NCBI GenBank assembly: GCA_035461525.1
Contig: DATHVD010000057.1
Location: 1 to 16,969, forward strand
DNA: 16,969 nt
Direction of reading: 5' to 3'
DNA from: JAIBJN01 sp035461525
GTDB taxonomy: Bacteria; Actinomycetota; Thermoleophilia; Gaiellales; Gaiellaceae
In this document: one piece after another, positions 1 through 7,461 of the stretch
Layout: every line of letters begins with the position of its first letter
How positions within the stretch are numbered: position 1 is the first letter of the stretch
Program-made: the position numbers and the translations under genes
The notes under the pieces: model-generated
The model's input: the letters and a program-made list of their open reading frames with translations, nothing else
The model's database searches: none
What the model was told of the DNA's origin: nothing

Positions 1-403
1 ACGCCGTCCACGCCCACCCCCGGCCCGCCATCCCAGTGGCCTTGAGGTCGCCGCGCCACGCCTCGACCGAGCCGAAGTCCCGCTTGATCAGGTCTGCCGC
101 GAGCCCAACGGGGTCGCCCCCGTCGCCGCCGAGGTGCTCGAAGTAGATCTCGTGGTTCTTGATCCCGCCGATCGCGAACGTGACATCGACCTTCAGCGCC
201 CGAAGGTCGGAGTAGACCTGGTTCGCGGCGGACAGGTCGACGCCGGCGAGGCGTCCCAGAATCTCGTTCCGCTTCGCCACGTAGCCCTGGTAGAGCTTGT
301 AGTGCGCCTCGACCGAGGCGCGGGAGATGCCGTCCATCTCGAGGAGCTCCGGCTTCAGCTCACGCGCCGCGATCTCCTCTCGATTGAAAGCCAAGGTCGC
401 CAT
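1..403 (-). CDS. Fe/Mn-family superoxide dismutase, partial (C-terminus beyond window)
   Basis: This is the first 134 codons of an Fe/Mn superoxide dismutase, which converts superoxide to peroxide and oxygen. The ATG at 403 is preceded by AAAGGGTG. The N-terminal helical hairpin carries the usual block AHYKLYQGYV (residues 33-42), which supplies the first metal-ligand His (H34). The second ligand is H84 in GGIKNHEIYFEHLGG, followed by a C-terminal-domain start with the pattern FGS..W..DL.ATG...RGW.W (residues 110-132). The last two ligands (the D..EH region) lie outside the window. No signal peptide is seen, so the enzyme is probably cytoplasmic. Compared with classic E. coli SodA, the HH..HH segment is reduced to a single His and the spacing from His to the conserved Tyr is seven residues. 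GG-H-x-NH also reads GGIKNH, so this belongs to a divergent clade. The family call is firm; metal specificity cannot be read. Confidence 0.9.
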   Translation of the reverse strand, partial: MATLAFNREEIAARELKPELLEMDGISRASVEAHYKLYQGYVAKRNEILGRLAGVDLSAANQVYSDLRALKVDVTFAIGGIKNHEIYFEHLGGDGGDPVGLAADLIKRDFGSVEAWRGDLKATGMAGRGWAWTA

Positions 404-462
404 GCTCACCCTTTCTGCGGTCCGGACGTTGCGGGCGGGAGCTTACCGTCCCTTCCGCGACT

Positions 463-1002
463 TCAGGTCTCGAGCGAGCGCGCCTCGCCCCAGCGCTCCC
501 CGTCCCAGTGGCGCAGCCCGCCGCCCCCGGCCGGGTCGGGATACCAGCCCGGAGGCGCGGCCGCCTGCACCGGCGTGGGGGCGGGAAGCGGCCGCTCCGC
601 CTGCGCCACGAGGCGCGCCGCGACGGCCGCAGCCAGGAGCAGCGCACCGCCGAAGAGCCCCGGGAGGAGGCCCGCGGCCAGCGTGCTCGCGGAATCGCCG
701 TCGAAGGCGATCCACACGGCATAGGTGAGGAAGAAGGTCGTCGTCCAGAGCCCTGCGATCCCGAGGCCGAGGGCGAGCCCGCCGCGCGGCCCGGCGAGGG
801 CGAGCGTCCCGAGCACGATCGCGACGGCGGCCGCGGCCACCGGCTCAAGCGCAAGGACGAGCTCCGAAGCCGGATCTGCGTCGGGATCGAGAAGCGTGAG
901 GGCGATCTCCGGCTCGACCTCGAAGCGGTAGAGAGGGAGGAAGCAGGCGGCCAGCAGGGCGGCTGCGGCCGCATACGCGAGGGCGGCGACAACGCGAGCC
1001 AT
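463..1002 (-). CDS. DUF2510 domain-containing membrane protein
   Basis: This 179-residue protein has four predicted membrane helices (about residues 5-25, 50-70, 74-98 and 107-131), followed by a Pro/Ala linker and a C-terminal DUF2510 module (about 150-172) with the signature PPGWYPDPAGG...RHWDGERW. DUF2510 is a short Trp-rich module, typical of Actinobacteria, at the end of membrane proteins. It is thought to lie on the cytoplasmic side and has no assigned activity. I chose the ATG at 1002 because the first hydrophobic helix starts immediately after it. Upstream in-frame sequence is Arg-rich and antisense to the neighbouring gene, so it is probably not coding. The gene ends 59 bases before the dismutase start on the same strand and diverges from the SDR gene. 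The function is unknown; the domain call is good. Confidence 0.8.
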   Translation of the reverse strand: MARVVAALAYAAAAALLAACFLPLYRFEVEPEIALTLLDPDADPASELVLALEPVAAAAVAIVLGTLALAGPRGGLALGLGIAGLWTTTFFLTYAVWIAFDGDSASTLAAGLLPGLFGGALLLAAAVAARLVAQAERPLPAPTPVQAAAPPGWYPDPAGGGGLRHWDGERWGEARSLET

Positions 1003-1073
1003 GCTCGCTGACGCTAGTGCCGCGGCCGGACGGCTCCCCGGGCGCGCCCGCACCGGCGCGTATCGTGCCGGGC

Positions 1074-1727
1074 ATGGACGGGACCGGTCGAGCGCTCGTG
1101 ACCGGCGGCACGGGCCGCGTCGGAGCGGCCGTCGTCGAGCGACTCCGCGCCGACGGCCTCCGCGTCCTCGCCGCCGGGCGGGCGGACAGGGACATCTCGC
1201 GCCCCGAGGAGGCCCGCACCCTCGTCGAGCGCGCGGCGCGCGAGCTCGGCGGCCTCGATCTCGTCGTCCAGGCGGCGGCAGGTGGCTTCGCGCCCGCGCC
1301 CGTGGCGGACGTGACCGAGGAGGCCTGGGACGCGGCCTTCGGCGCAACCGCGAAGGGCAGCTTCTTCGTCGCCCAGGCCGCCACCCCGCACCTGCGCTCC
1401 TCGGGCCGGGGCCTCCTCGTCCTCGTCGAGGACGTCGCCGCGTACCAGCCCTGGCCGTCCTTCGCACCGCACTGCGCGGCCAAGGCCGCGCAGGCGATGC
1501 TCACGCGCGTGCTGGCCCGCGCGCTCGCCCCCGACGTGCGCGTCTGCGGCGTCGCGCCGGGCCCCGTCGCCGTCGAGCCCGGCCAGGAGGAGCGGCGCGC
1601 CGCGGAGACGATCCTCGGCCGCGTCGGCGCCCCGGCGGATGTCGCGGAGGCCGTCGCCTACCTCCTCCGGGCGCCGTTCGTGACCGGGACCTCCATCGTC
1701 GTCGACGGGGGACGCCTCCTCGCATGA
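1074..1727 (+). CDS. SDR-family oxidoreductase-like protein with altered catalytic residues
   Basis: This is a 217-residue Rossmann-fold short-chain dehydrogenase/reductase. It has the N-terminal cofactor loop TGGTGRVG, a mid-domain AAAGGF in place of the NNAG motif, and the C-terminal signature APGPVA ... VTGTSIVVDGG that is usual for the family, at a normal SDR length. The catalytic region is unusual. The YxxxK motif reads H133-C-A-A-K137, so the general-base Tyr is His, and the preceding catalytic Ser region reads VLVEDVAAYQPWP with an acidic residue instead. This layout is closest to the pteridine-reductase-like branch, where the Ser position is often Asp. The substrate cannot be predicted, and activity as a classical dehydrogenase is doubtful. 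I chose the ATG at 1074, just before the first beta strand. A GTG at 1065 is in frame and possible. No strong Shine-Dalgarno sequence is visible. It lies 37 bases upstream of the sigma factor gene and may be cotranscribed with it. Confidence 0.85.
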   Translation: MDGTGRALVTGGTGRVGAAVVERLRADGLRVLAAGRADRDISRPEEARTLVERAARELGGLDLVVQAAAGGFAPAPVADVTEEAWDAAFGATAKGSFFVAQAATPHLRSSGRGLLVLVEDVAAYQPWPSFAPHCAAKAAQAMLTRVLARALAPDVRVCGVAPGPVAVEPGQEERRAAETILGRVGAPADVAEAVAYLLRAPFVTGTSIVVDGGRLLA

Positions 1728-1764
1728 ATCCGGTTCCGGCTTGTGTTTCGTATTCCCGGACGGT

Positions 1765-2319
1765 ATGTCTGCGGCCGTGGCTACCGGCGAGAGCGACTCG
1801 CTGCTCATCCAACGCGTGGCTCGGGGCGACTCCGACGCCTTCACGGAGCTCTACCGTCGCTTCGCGCGGCCGGTGCTCGCGATGGCGCAGAGGCAGCTCG
1901 GCGACAACGGGAAGGCGGAGGAGGCGACCCAGGAGACGTTCGCAGCGGTGTGGCGGTCAGCCCGCAGCTATCGCCCGGAGCGGGGGTCGGCGTCCGCCTG
2001 GCTCTACGCCGTCGCGCGGCACGCGATCATCGACCGCGCGCGCCAGCGGCGCGAGCCGGCGGTCGAGGCGCCGGACGAGGCCTCGCCCGAGGCCGGCCCG
2101 GACGAGCACGCCGAGGGCGCCTGGCTCGCGTGGCGCGTGCACGCGGCCCTGGAGGAGCTGCCGGAGCGGGAGCGCGTCGTGCTCGAGCTCGCGTACTGGA
2201 GCGGGCTGTCGCAGGCGGAGATCTCCAGCTACCTCGACGTGCCGCTCGGCACGGTGAAGACGCGCACGCGAACGGGGCTCGCCCGCCTGGCGGGCCTCCT
2301 CGAGGAGGTGAGGACGTGA
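1765..2319 (+). CDS. ECF-type RNA polymerase sigma-70 factor
   Basis: This is a 184-residue sigma factor containing only regions 2 and 4, as in extracytoplasmic-function sigmas. Region 2 spans about residues 25-93 (DAFTELYRRFARPVLAMA ... EEATQETFAAVW ... WLYAVARHAIIDRARQ). An acidic linker follows, then region 4 at about 126-178 (LEELPERERVVLELAYW ... LSQAEISSYLDVPLGTVKTR), which forms the -35-binding helix-turn-helix. I chose the ATG at 1765. A TTG at 1741 would add eight residues unlike the family N-terminus. The stop codon overlaps the GTG of the anti-sigma gene, so the two are translationally coupled. It probably directs transcription in response to an envelope or redox signal relayed by that partner; the signal itself cannot be read. 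I saw no convincing ECF-type autoregulatory promoter upstream. Confidence 0.93.
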   Translation: MSAAVATGESDSLLIQRVARGDSDAFTELYRRFARPVLAMAQRQLGDNGKAEEATQETFAAVWRSARSYRPERGSASAWLYAVARHAIIDRARQRREPAVEAPDEASPEAGPDEHAEGAWLAWRVHAALEELPERERVVLELAYWSGLSQAEISSYLDVPLGTVKTRTRTGLARLAGLLEEVRT

Positions 2320-2924
2320 AGGAGCCGCACGACCTGCGGGAGCTCGTCGGCGAGCACGTCCCCGCGGACGAGTTCGAGCGCCTCCGGGAGGTCGACCGTC
2401 TTCTCCGGCAGGTGCCCGCGCCGCCGCCGGACGTGCCGCAGTCGCTGACGCACGCCGTCGCCACCGTCGCCCGCCGGCCCTCGCTCCTCGCGCGGCGGCG
2501 GCAGCTCGCCCTCGCGCTCGCGGCCGCCCTGGCCCTCGCCGCCCTCGCCTTCGGGCTCGGACGGTGGACAGCCGACGATGAGTTCGAGGCGGCCTGGGCC
2601 GTCGAGCTGAGGCCGACCGCGGAGGGAGGGGCCGCGAGCGGGCTCGTCCGGGTCGCCGAGCGGGACGAGAACGGCAACGTGGCGCTCGAGCTCGACGTCA
2701 GCGGCCTCGCACCGCTCGCCGAGGACGAGTTCTACGCCCTCTGGCTCGAGAAGGACGGCGAGTGGGCGGCGACGTGCGGCTACTTCGCGGTGGGCGAGGG
2801 CGAGACGACCGTGCGGATGACCGTCTCGTACGACATCCGGGACTTCGACGCCTGGGTGATCTCGGCGGGCGGGCTCCGGGACGAACCGCCGCCCCTGCTC
2901 GCGGCAGAGATCGAGGCGGCGTAG
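2316..2924 (+). CDS. Anti-sigma factor with RskA-type C-terminal domain
   Basis: This 202-residue protein starts at GTG 2316, overlapping the sigma factor stop by four bases (GTGA), with GGAGGTGAGG just upstream. It has a short cytoplasmic N-terminus (1-60), one membrane helix (about 63-83) and an extracytoplasmic domain (about 90-195). That domain resembles the RskA/anti-sigma-K C-terminal domain: the core ...FYALWLEKDGEW... CGYF ... W-V-I-S matches the family. Anti-sigma factors of this type hold their sigma partner at the membrane and release it after regulated proteolysis. The N-terminal part is short, and the zinc-binding HxxxCxxC motif found in many anti-sigma domains is absent. The only cysteine I see is in the outer domain. 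Its role follows from the overlapping gene order and the C-terminal domain; the inducing signal is unknown. Confidence 0.87.
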   Translation: MKEPHDLRELVGEHVPADEFERLREVDRLLRQVPAPPPDVPQSLTHAVATVARRPSLLARRRQLALALAAALALAALAFGLGRWTADDEFEAAWAVELRPTAEGGAASGLVRVAERDENGNVALELDVSGLAPLAEDEFYALWLEKDGEWAATCGYFAVGEGETTVRMTVSYDIRDFDAWVISAGGLRDEPPPLLAAEIEAA

Positions 2925-3050
2925 GCCCCGGGCCCCGGCCGCGGCGTTCTCGGCACACATCGTCACGCTCTCGGAACGATCCGCGCACCACGCGCGCAGA
3001 TTTTGGCTGTACGCTCGAAAGTGGGTGGTGGGCTGGGGTGCCCCGTGGGA

Positions 3051-3761
3051 CTAGGGAGCGGTGCGGCCCGCGTCCACGAACGCCTCGTACGTCACGGGCA
3101 TCTCCTCGGCGAGGAAGCGCTCGCAGGCCTCCGCATAGCGCCTGATCTCCCGCTGCGCGGTCTCCGCGGACCGCAGGGAGACGAAGTTCATGAGCGATCT
3201 CGCGTTGACCGTCCAGAAGAACTCGGTGTACGCCCCGACGGGCATGACCGCCCGCGCGAGCTCCCGGGCGACGCCGAGCTCGACGAGCCGCTCGTACGCG
3301 CCGAACGCGGCCTCGTAGACGGCGCGGAGCTCCTCGCGCGTCGTCTCGGCCACCTCGGGCTCGACCGGCTCGAACGAGTACGAGCCCGGCTTGCCCACCT
3401 GCGTTCGTACGTCGGCGGCGGCGGGCACGTAGAACTCGTCCGTCGCCTTCGCGTAGCGCATGCTGAACTCGTTGAAGGAGCCGACGCGATGGCGGAACCA
3501 CTCGCGGGCCACGAAGATCGGCGCCCGGACGTGGAAGCGGAACGCGTTGTGCTCGAAAGGCGTCCCGTGCCTCTCGCGGAGGAGGAAGCGGATCAGCCCG
3601 CGGTCCGAGTCGTCCATCTCCTCCTTCCGACGCGCGAAGCTCACCCGCGCGGCGTTCACGACCGAGAGGTCGCTCGCCATCGACTCGTCGAGACGGACGA
3701 AGCCGTGATCGAGGACCCCGACCGTTCGCTCTTCCGGGGTGATCCGCTCCACGAGGCTCAC
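3051..3761 (-). CDS. thyX: Flavin-dependent thymidylate synthase ThyX
   Basis: ThyX makes dTMP from dUMP using methylenetetrahydrofolate, NADPH and FAD, replacing the ThyA route. The protein is 236 residues, near the usual ThyX size. It carries the diagnostic ThyX motif RHRxxSxNExSxRY intact at residues 90-103, followed by the RxLMP-like AVMPVGAYTEFFWTVNARSL segment (171-190), which contributes to substrate binding. I chose GTG 3761. No Shine-Dalgarno sequence precedes it, but TACACT lies six bases upstream, which would place the transcription start on the GTG itself (a leaderless mRNA). A second GTG three codons further in, at 3752, is the alternative. The frame stays open far upstream, but that stretch is antisense to the metalloprotease gene and has no family similarity. 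The gene is convergent with the anti-sigma gene and divergent from the metalloprotease. Confidence 0.96.
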   Translation of the reverse strand: MSLVERITPEERTVGVLDHGFVRLDESMASDLSVVNAARVSFARRKEEMDDSDRGLIRFLLRERHGTPFEHNAFRFHVRAPIFVAREWFRHRVGSFNEFSMRYAKATDEFYVPAAADVRTQVGKPGSYSFEPVEPEVAETTREELRAVYEAAFGAYERLVELGVARELARAVMPVGAYTEFFWTVNARSLMNFVSLRSAETAQREIRRYAEACERFLAEEMPVTYEAFVDAGRTAP

Positions 3762-3767
3762 GCGGCG

Positions 3768-3773
3768 AGTGTA
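3768..3773 (-). promoter_or_regulatory. Putative -10 element for leaderless thyX
   Basis: On the minus strand this reads TACACT (consensus TATAAT), with six bases between it and the GTG start of thyX. Initiation about seven bases downstream would fall on the start codon. No good -35 hexamer is seen at the usual spacing, and no ribosome-binding site is seen, so this is a suggestion only. Confidence 0.35.
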
Positions 3774-3843
3774 ACGCGCGGTCTGGCCGGAGCCGATGGA
3801 CGATATTGTGGGGCGCGACGCGATGCGGCAGGCGAGGTCAAGG

Positions 3844-5505
3844 ATGAGAGCTCTCGGCCTCGCGGCCTGCGCAGCCGTCCTCTTCGCCGCGCTCGCAGGG
3901 ACGGCGTCCGCGCAGGGGAAGAGGCCGCTGCCGGCGCTGGCGCCCGCTCCCGCCGACGGGCTGACCCGCGCCCTCGAGGCGAACCGGCTCACCGAGGCCG
4001 AGTACGCGCTCCAGCGCGCCCGGAGCCTGTTCGATCTCGCCAAGGTGCGCAGAAGCTTCGGCGCCGTCGAGCGGCCCGGTCTTCGCGACGCCACTGCCAT
4101 CCTCCGCGACCTGGCCCTGCGACAGCACGAGCTCGCCGGCTTCGACCGCACCCTCGCCCGCGCCCTCCTCGCGCGCCCGGACGACGGCAACGTGCCCTAC
4201 GGCCTGGGCACCGGCTGGGATCCGGTTCCGGTGCCGGCGAACGTCGACCACCGCTGCAGCGACTTCGGCATCCGGGTCTGCGTCCACTGGGTCAACCTGG
4301 AGGAGCACCCCGACGCCCCCGACCTCACCGACGACGACGAGAACGACGTCCCCGACTACATCGACGAGGTCATCCAGACGATGGATGAGATCTGGCTCAA
4401 GCTGATCGGAGAGATCGGCTACCGGGAGCCGAAGGACGACAGCGAGTCGGAGAACCCCGGCATCGAGGGCGAGCTCGACATCTATATCGACGACCTCGAC
4501 ACGTTCGCGTTCGGCTACTGCACCACGGACGACCCGCTCCTGAGCGATCCGGACGTCTACGACCTCTCCGCCTACTGCGTCCTCGACAACGACTACGCGA
4601 GCTTCGGGCCGCTGCCCCCTGAGGACTACCTGCGCGTCACCGCCGCGCACGAGTTCTTCCACGCCGTCCAGTACGCGTACGACGCCTTCGAGGACGGGTG
4701 GCTCCTCGAGGGGACGGCGACGAACATGGAGACGACGGTCTACCCGGACATCCACGACAACCTCTCCTTCCTCGGCTACAGCCCGTTGACGCGTCCGGCC
4801 TCGCCGCTCGACCGCTACGGCTTCCTGGACTCCGAGTACGGCTCCTGGATCTTCTTCCGGTTCCTCGAGGAGAAGGTGGCCGGCGGCGACGCAGGGATCG
4901 TCCGCGAGATCTGGGAGCGCGCGGATGCGAGCGCGGAAGCGGCGTACGGAGACATGTATTCCCTCCAGGCGGTGCGGAGGGCGCTCTCCGCACGCGGCGT
5001 CGGCTTCCCGCACGCCTTCGCGCAGTTCGGCCAGGCCAACCGTCTCCGCACCTACGTCGACGGTGCTCTTTACCCGGCGCCGCCGTTCACGAGGACGTGG
5101 GCCCTCGGCGGCGGACGTGCGGACACCGGCTGGCGCTCGTGGCGGATCGACCACCTCGCCACGCGGCACTACTCCTTCCGTCCGGCCAAGGGAGCCTCGA
5201 AGAACGGGAAGCTTCGGGTGCGCGTCAGGCTCCCGCGGGCGGACTCCCGCGCGACGTTGATCGTCGTCAGGCCCAGCGGCAAGACGTCGACCAGGTACCT
5301 GACGCCGAACGCGAAGGGTGTGGCCGGGAGCACCGTCTGGCGCTTCGCGCGCGGCCAGGTGCGGCGCGCCCACCTCGTGCTCACGAACGGGAGCACGAGG
5401 ACGCGCTGCTGGGAGGACGGCTCCGGGCCCCCGTTCTTCTCCTGCTACGGTGCGCCGCGGGACGACCGCCGCGTCTTCGAGCTGCGCGCCCGCTTCCGCC
5501 GCTGA
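3844..5505 (+). CDS. Secreted HExxH metalloprotease (MXAN_6640-like)
   Basis: This 553-residue exported protein has a clean signal peptide (residues 1-23, ...LAGTASA before Q24). An alpha-helical prodomain-like stretch follows, then a Ca-binding-type Asp-rich loop (DDDENDVPDYIDE, about 165-177) and the zinc site. H269-E-F-F-H273 gives two ligands, and E289 in WLLEGTATNMET is the likely third (gluzincin-like arrangement). The pattern HEFFHxxQY ... LEGTA matches the putative metalloprotease family first named for Myxococcus MXAN_6640; that assignment is from memory. The C-terminal 150 residues look like a beta-rich accessory domain. I chose ATG 3844 because GAGG lies seven bases upstream and the signal peptide begins there. 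ATGs at 3796 and 3823 would add a charged extension. TATTGT at 3804-3809 could be its -10 element. It ends 11 bases before the convergent transporter operon. Confidence 0.85.
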   Translation: MRALGLAACAAVLFAALAGTASAQGKRPLPALAPAPADGLTRALEANRLTEAEYALQRARSLFDLAKVRRSFGAVERPGLRDATAILRDLALRQHELAGFDRTLARALLARPDDGNVPYGLGTGWDPVPVPANVDHRCSDFGIRVCVHWVNLEEHPDAPDLTDDDENDVPDYIDEVIQTMDEIWLKLIGEIGYREPKDDSESENPGIEGELDIYIDDLDTFAFGYCTTDDPLLSDPDVYDLSAYCVLDNDYASFGPLPPEDYLRVTAAHEFFHAVQYAYDAFEDGWLLEGTATNMETTVYPDIHDNLSFLGYSPLTRPASPLDRYGFLDSEYGSWIFFRFLEEKVAGGDAGIVREIWERADASAEAAYGDMYSLQAVRRALSARGVGFPHAFAQFGQANRLRTYVDGALYPAPPFTRTWALGGGRADTGWRSWRIDHLATRHYSFRPAKGASKNGKLRVRVRLPRADSRATLIVVRPSGKTSTRYLTPNAKGVAGSTVWRFARGQVRRAHLVLTNGSTRTRCWEDGSGPPFFSCYGAPRDDRRVFELRARFRR

Positions 5506-5516
5506 CCCCGCGACGG

Positions 5517-5846
5517 CTACTGGAGAAGCCGGGTCTTCGCCCGCTCCGAGAGCCACCACGACTGCTCCGTGGCGAGCCAGTCCGTTCTGAAGCCGAGGTG
5601 CTCGACGACGAGGTCGAGACACTCGAGCAGCGGGCTCCCCTCCTCGGCGGCGAGAGCGTCGTACACGAGCGGGTCGGTCGCCGGGAACTGGCCGACGATC
5701 TCGGCGTCCTCCACGTCGCGCGCGAGGCGGAAGGCCGTCGGCAGGTCGACGACGATCCCGTCCACCAGGCCTGCTTCGAGCGCGTCGACAGCCTCGTGCG
5801 GGCGAGCGGGCTCGTCGAGGCCGGCACCGTCAGAGTCGCCCCGCAT
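5517..5846 (-). pseudogene. Truncated copy of amino-acid substrate-binding protein (C-terminal part)
   Basis: This 109-residue open frame begins with an ATG inside the last codons of the ATPase gene (17-base overlap). Its residues 29-39, DGIVVDLPTAF, are identical to residues 229-239 of the binding protein encoded at 7462-8391. Further matches follow in order: IVGQF, then GSPLLECLD against GNPLRDCLD, and a Gln/Trp-rich tail. The DNA is also alike: 48 of 54 bases match between 5731-5784 and 7676-7729. It therefore looks like the last third of a second periplasmic binding protein, with no signal peptide, no N-terminal lobe and no clear ribosome-binding site. The simplest reading is a duplication remnant still open by chance. 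Alternatively it is a small coupled protein made from the end of the transporter mRNA. The homology is clear; whether it is translated is not. Confidence 0.72.
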
Positions 5847-6582
5847 CGATGATTCGCTGCAGGAACTGCTGCGTCCTCGCCTCGCGGGGCGCGCTGAAGA
5901 TCTCCTCCGGGTCGCCCTCCTCCAGGATGACGCCGGCGTCGAGGAAGCAGACGCGGTCGGCGATGTCGCGCGCGAAGCCCATCTCGTGCGTGGCGATGAG
6001 CATCGTCATGCCGGCCTCCGCCAGCTCGCGGACGACGTTGAGGACCTCGGCGACGAGCTCGGGGTCGAGCGCGCTCGTCACCTCGTCGAGGAGCATCAGG
6101 TCCGGGCGCATGGCGAGGGCGCGGACGATGGCGACGCGCTGCTGCTGCCCGCCGGAGAGCCTATCCGGGTACTCCTCCTCCCTGCCGTCGAGCCCGAAGC
6201 GCGCGAGGAGCTCGCGCGCTTCCGCCTCGGCGTCGGCCCGGGAGAGGCCGAGGGCCTTCGTCGGGCCGAGCGTCACGTTCCGGAGCACGTTCATGTGCGG
6301 GAAGAGGTTGAAGGCCTGGAAGACGATGCCGATGCGGCGGCGCACGCGGTCCGGGTTCACGCCGGACGCCGTGATCTCGCTCCCGGCCAGGTGGATGCGG
6401 CCGGCGTCGATCGGCTCGAGCAGGTTGACGCAGCGGAGCAGCGTCGACTTGCCGGAGCCCGAGGCGCCGATGAGGCAGACGACCTCATGCGGCTCGAGCA
6501 CGAGGTCGACGCCGCGCAGGACCTCCGCCTTCCCGAAGGACTTGCGCACGCCCTCGACGAGAAGCGTCGGCGTCGGGTTCAT
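5830..6582 (-). CDS. Polar amino-acid ABC transporter ATP-binding protein
   Basis: This 250-residue ATPase of the GlnQ/HisP type powers amino-acid import at the inner face of the membrane. All nucleotide-binding motifs are intact: Walker A GASGSGKST (39-47), Q-loop Gln89, signature LSGGQ (142-146), Walker B LMLLDE (162-167) and switch His199 in ATHEMGFARDIADR. The C-terminal phrase DAGVILEEGDPEEIF is typical of the polar amino-acid uptake subfamily, as is the length. The start ATG at 6582 overlaps the permease stop in an ATGA arrangement, so translation is coupled. It is the third gene of a binding protein - permease - ATPase operon. Specificity resides in the binding protein and cannot be deduced here. 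Confidence 0.95.
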   Translation of the reverse strand: MNPTPTLLVEGVRKSFGKAEVLRGVDLVLEPHEVVCLIGASGSGKSTLLRCVNLLEPIDAGRIHLAGSEITASGVNPDRVRRRIGIVFQAFNLFPHMNVLRNVTLGPTKALGLSRADAEAEARELLARFGLDGREEEYPDRLSGGQQQRVAIVRALAMRPDLMLLDEVTSALDPELVAEVLNVVRELAEAGMTMLIATHEMGFARDIADRVCFLDAGVILEEGDPEEIFSAPREARTQQFLQRIIDAGRL

Positions 6583-7448
6583 CGCAGCCCTCCGGCGGCC
6601 AGCTGGCGCCGCCGGTCGCGCGCGACGAGCCAGTCGGTGAGGCGCGCCAGCGGCACGGTGAGGAGGACGAAGAGGAGCGCGGTGGCGAGGTACGGCGTGA
6701 AGTTGAAGGACGCGGCGACCTCGATCTGGGACCGCCGGAACGCCTCGATCGGTCCGATCAGGGCGACGAGCGCGGTGTCCTTCTGGAGCCCGATGAAGTC
6801 GTTCAGGAGCGGCGGCACGACGCGGCGCACGGCCTGCGGCAGGACGACGTGGCGCATCCCCTGCAGGTGCGTGAGGCCGAGCGAGCGCGCGGCCGCCGCC
6901 TGGCTCGGGTGCACCGACTCGATCCCGGCCCGATAGACCTCCGAGACGTAGGCGGAGTAGACGAGCGTGAGCGCGACCAGCCCCCAGAAGAACGGGTCGC
7001 GGGGGACGCCGGAGATCTGCAGCGCCGGGGCGCCGAAGCCGAGGATGTAGACGACGAGGATCGTCGGCACGCCGCGGAAGAAGTCGGCGTAGGCGATGGC
7101 GAACATCCGCAGAGGGAAGAAGACGGGCCCCGGCAGGCCGCGGAAGAGGGCGATCACGAGCGCGAGCACGAGGATCAGGACCTCGGCGATGAGGAAGAGC
7201 CGCACGTTCGTCCCGAAGGACGAGGCGATGTCGGGGAAGGAGTCCCGGAAGACGTCGCCGTTGAAGAACTGGCGCTTGACCTCCTCCCACCCGGGGGAAT
7301 TGACGACGAGGAGGCCGACGACGCCGACGAAGACGAGCGTGCTGACGAGCGCGATCGCGGCGCTCCTCACCCCGCTCGCGCCGCCGCCGAGGATGCGTGA
7401 GCGGCGGCCGCCCGCCGGCTCCTCCGATCGCTCCGCGGGCCCCGTCAC
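6579..7448 (-). CDS. Polar amino-acid ABC transporter permease
   Basis: This 289-residue inner-membrane permease of the HisM/GlnP type has hydrophobic helices around residues 29-49, 82-103, 116-137, 153-172 and 253-275. The cytoplasmic EAA loop that contacts the ATPase is at about 173-205 (YRAGIESVHPSQAAAARSLG ... HVVLPQAVRR), with the usual AARSLG and LPQA features. FFRGVPTILVVY (123-134) is also typical of this family. The long loop between helices 1 and 2 (about 50-80), predicted to be extracytoplasmic, is longer than in minimal HisM proteins. I chose GTG 7448, which lies 13 bases after the binding-protein stop. There is no good Shine-Dalgarno sequence, so it probably relies on coupling. 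One permease gene is present, so the transporter is expected to use a homodimer. Confidence 0.93.
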   Translation of the reverse strand: MTGPAERSEEPAGGRRSRILGGGASGVRSAAIALVSTLVFVGVVGLLVVNSPGWEEVKRQFFNGDVFRDSFPDIASSFGTNVRLFLIAEVLILVLALVIALFRGLPGPVFFPLRMFAIAYADFFRGVPTILVVYILGFGAPALQISGVPRDPFFWGLVALTLVYSAYVSEVYRAGIESVHPSQAAAARSLGLTHLQGMRHVVLPQAVRRVVPPLLNDFIGLQKDTALVALIGPIEAFRRSQIEVAASFNFTPYLATALLFVLLTVPLARLTDWLVARDRRRQLAAGGLR

Positions 7449-7461
7449 CTCGGGGCGGCCG

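Noticed and set aside
2925..3050. Possible terminator or small RNA between the anti-sigma and thyX genes
   Set aside because: It has GC-rich inverted fragments, but none forms a stem with a workable loop, and no RNA-like feature or gene was found in these 126 bases.
3838..5622. A 594-codon open frame on the minus strand over the HExxH metalloprotease
   Set aside because: The plus-strand gene has a signal peptide, a zinc motif and a ribosome-binding site, while this frame is repetitive Val/Glu/Asp/Arg sequence.
5569..6936. A 455-codon open frame on the plus strand over the ABC ATPase and permease
   Set aside because: It is antisense to an ATPase with every nucleotide-binding motif intact, and the frame is compositionally biased.
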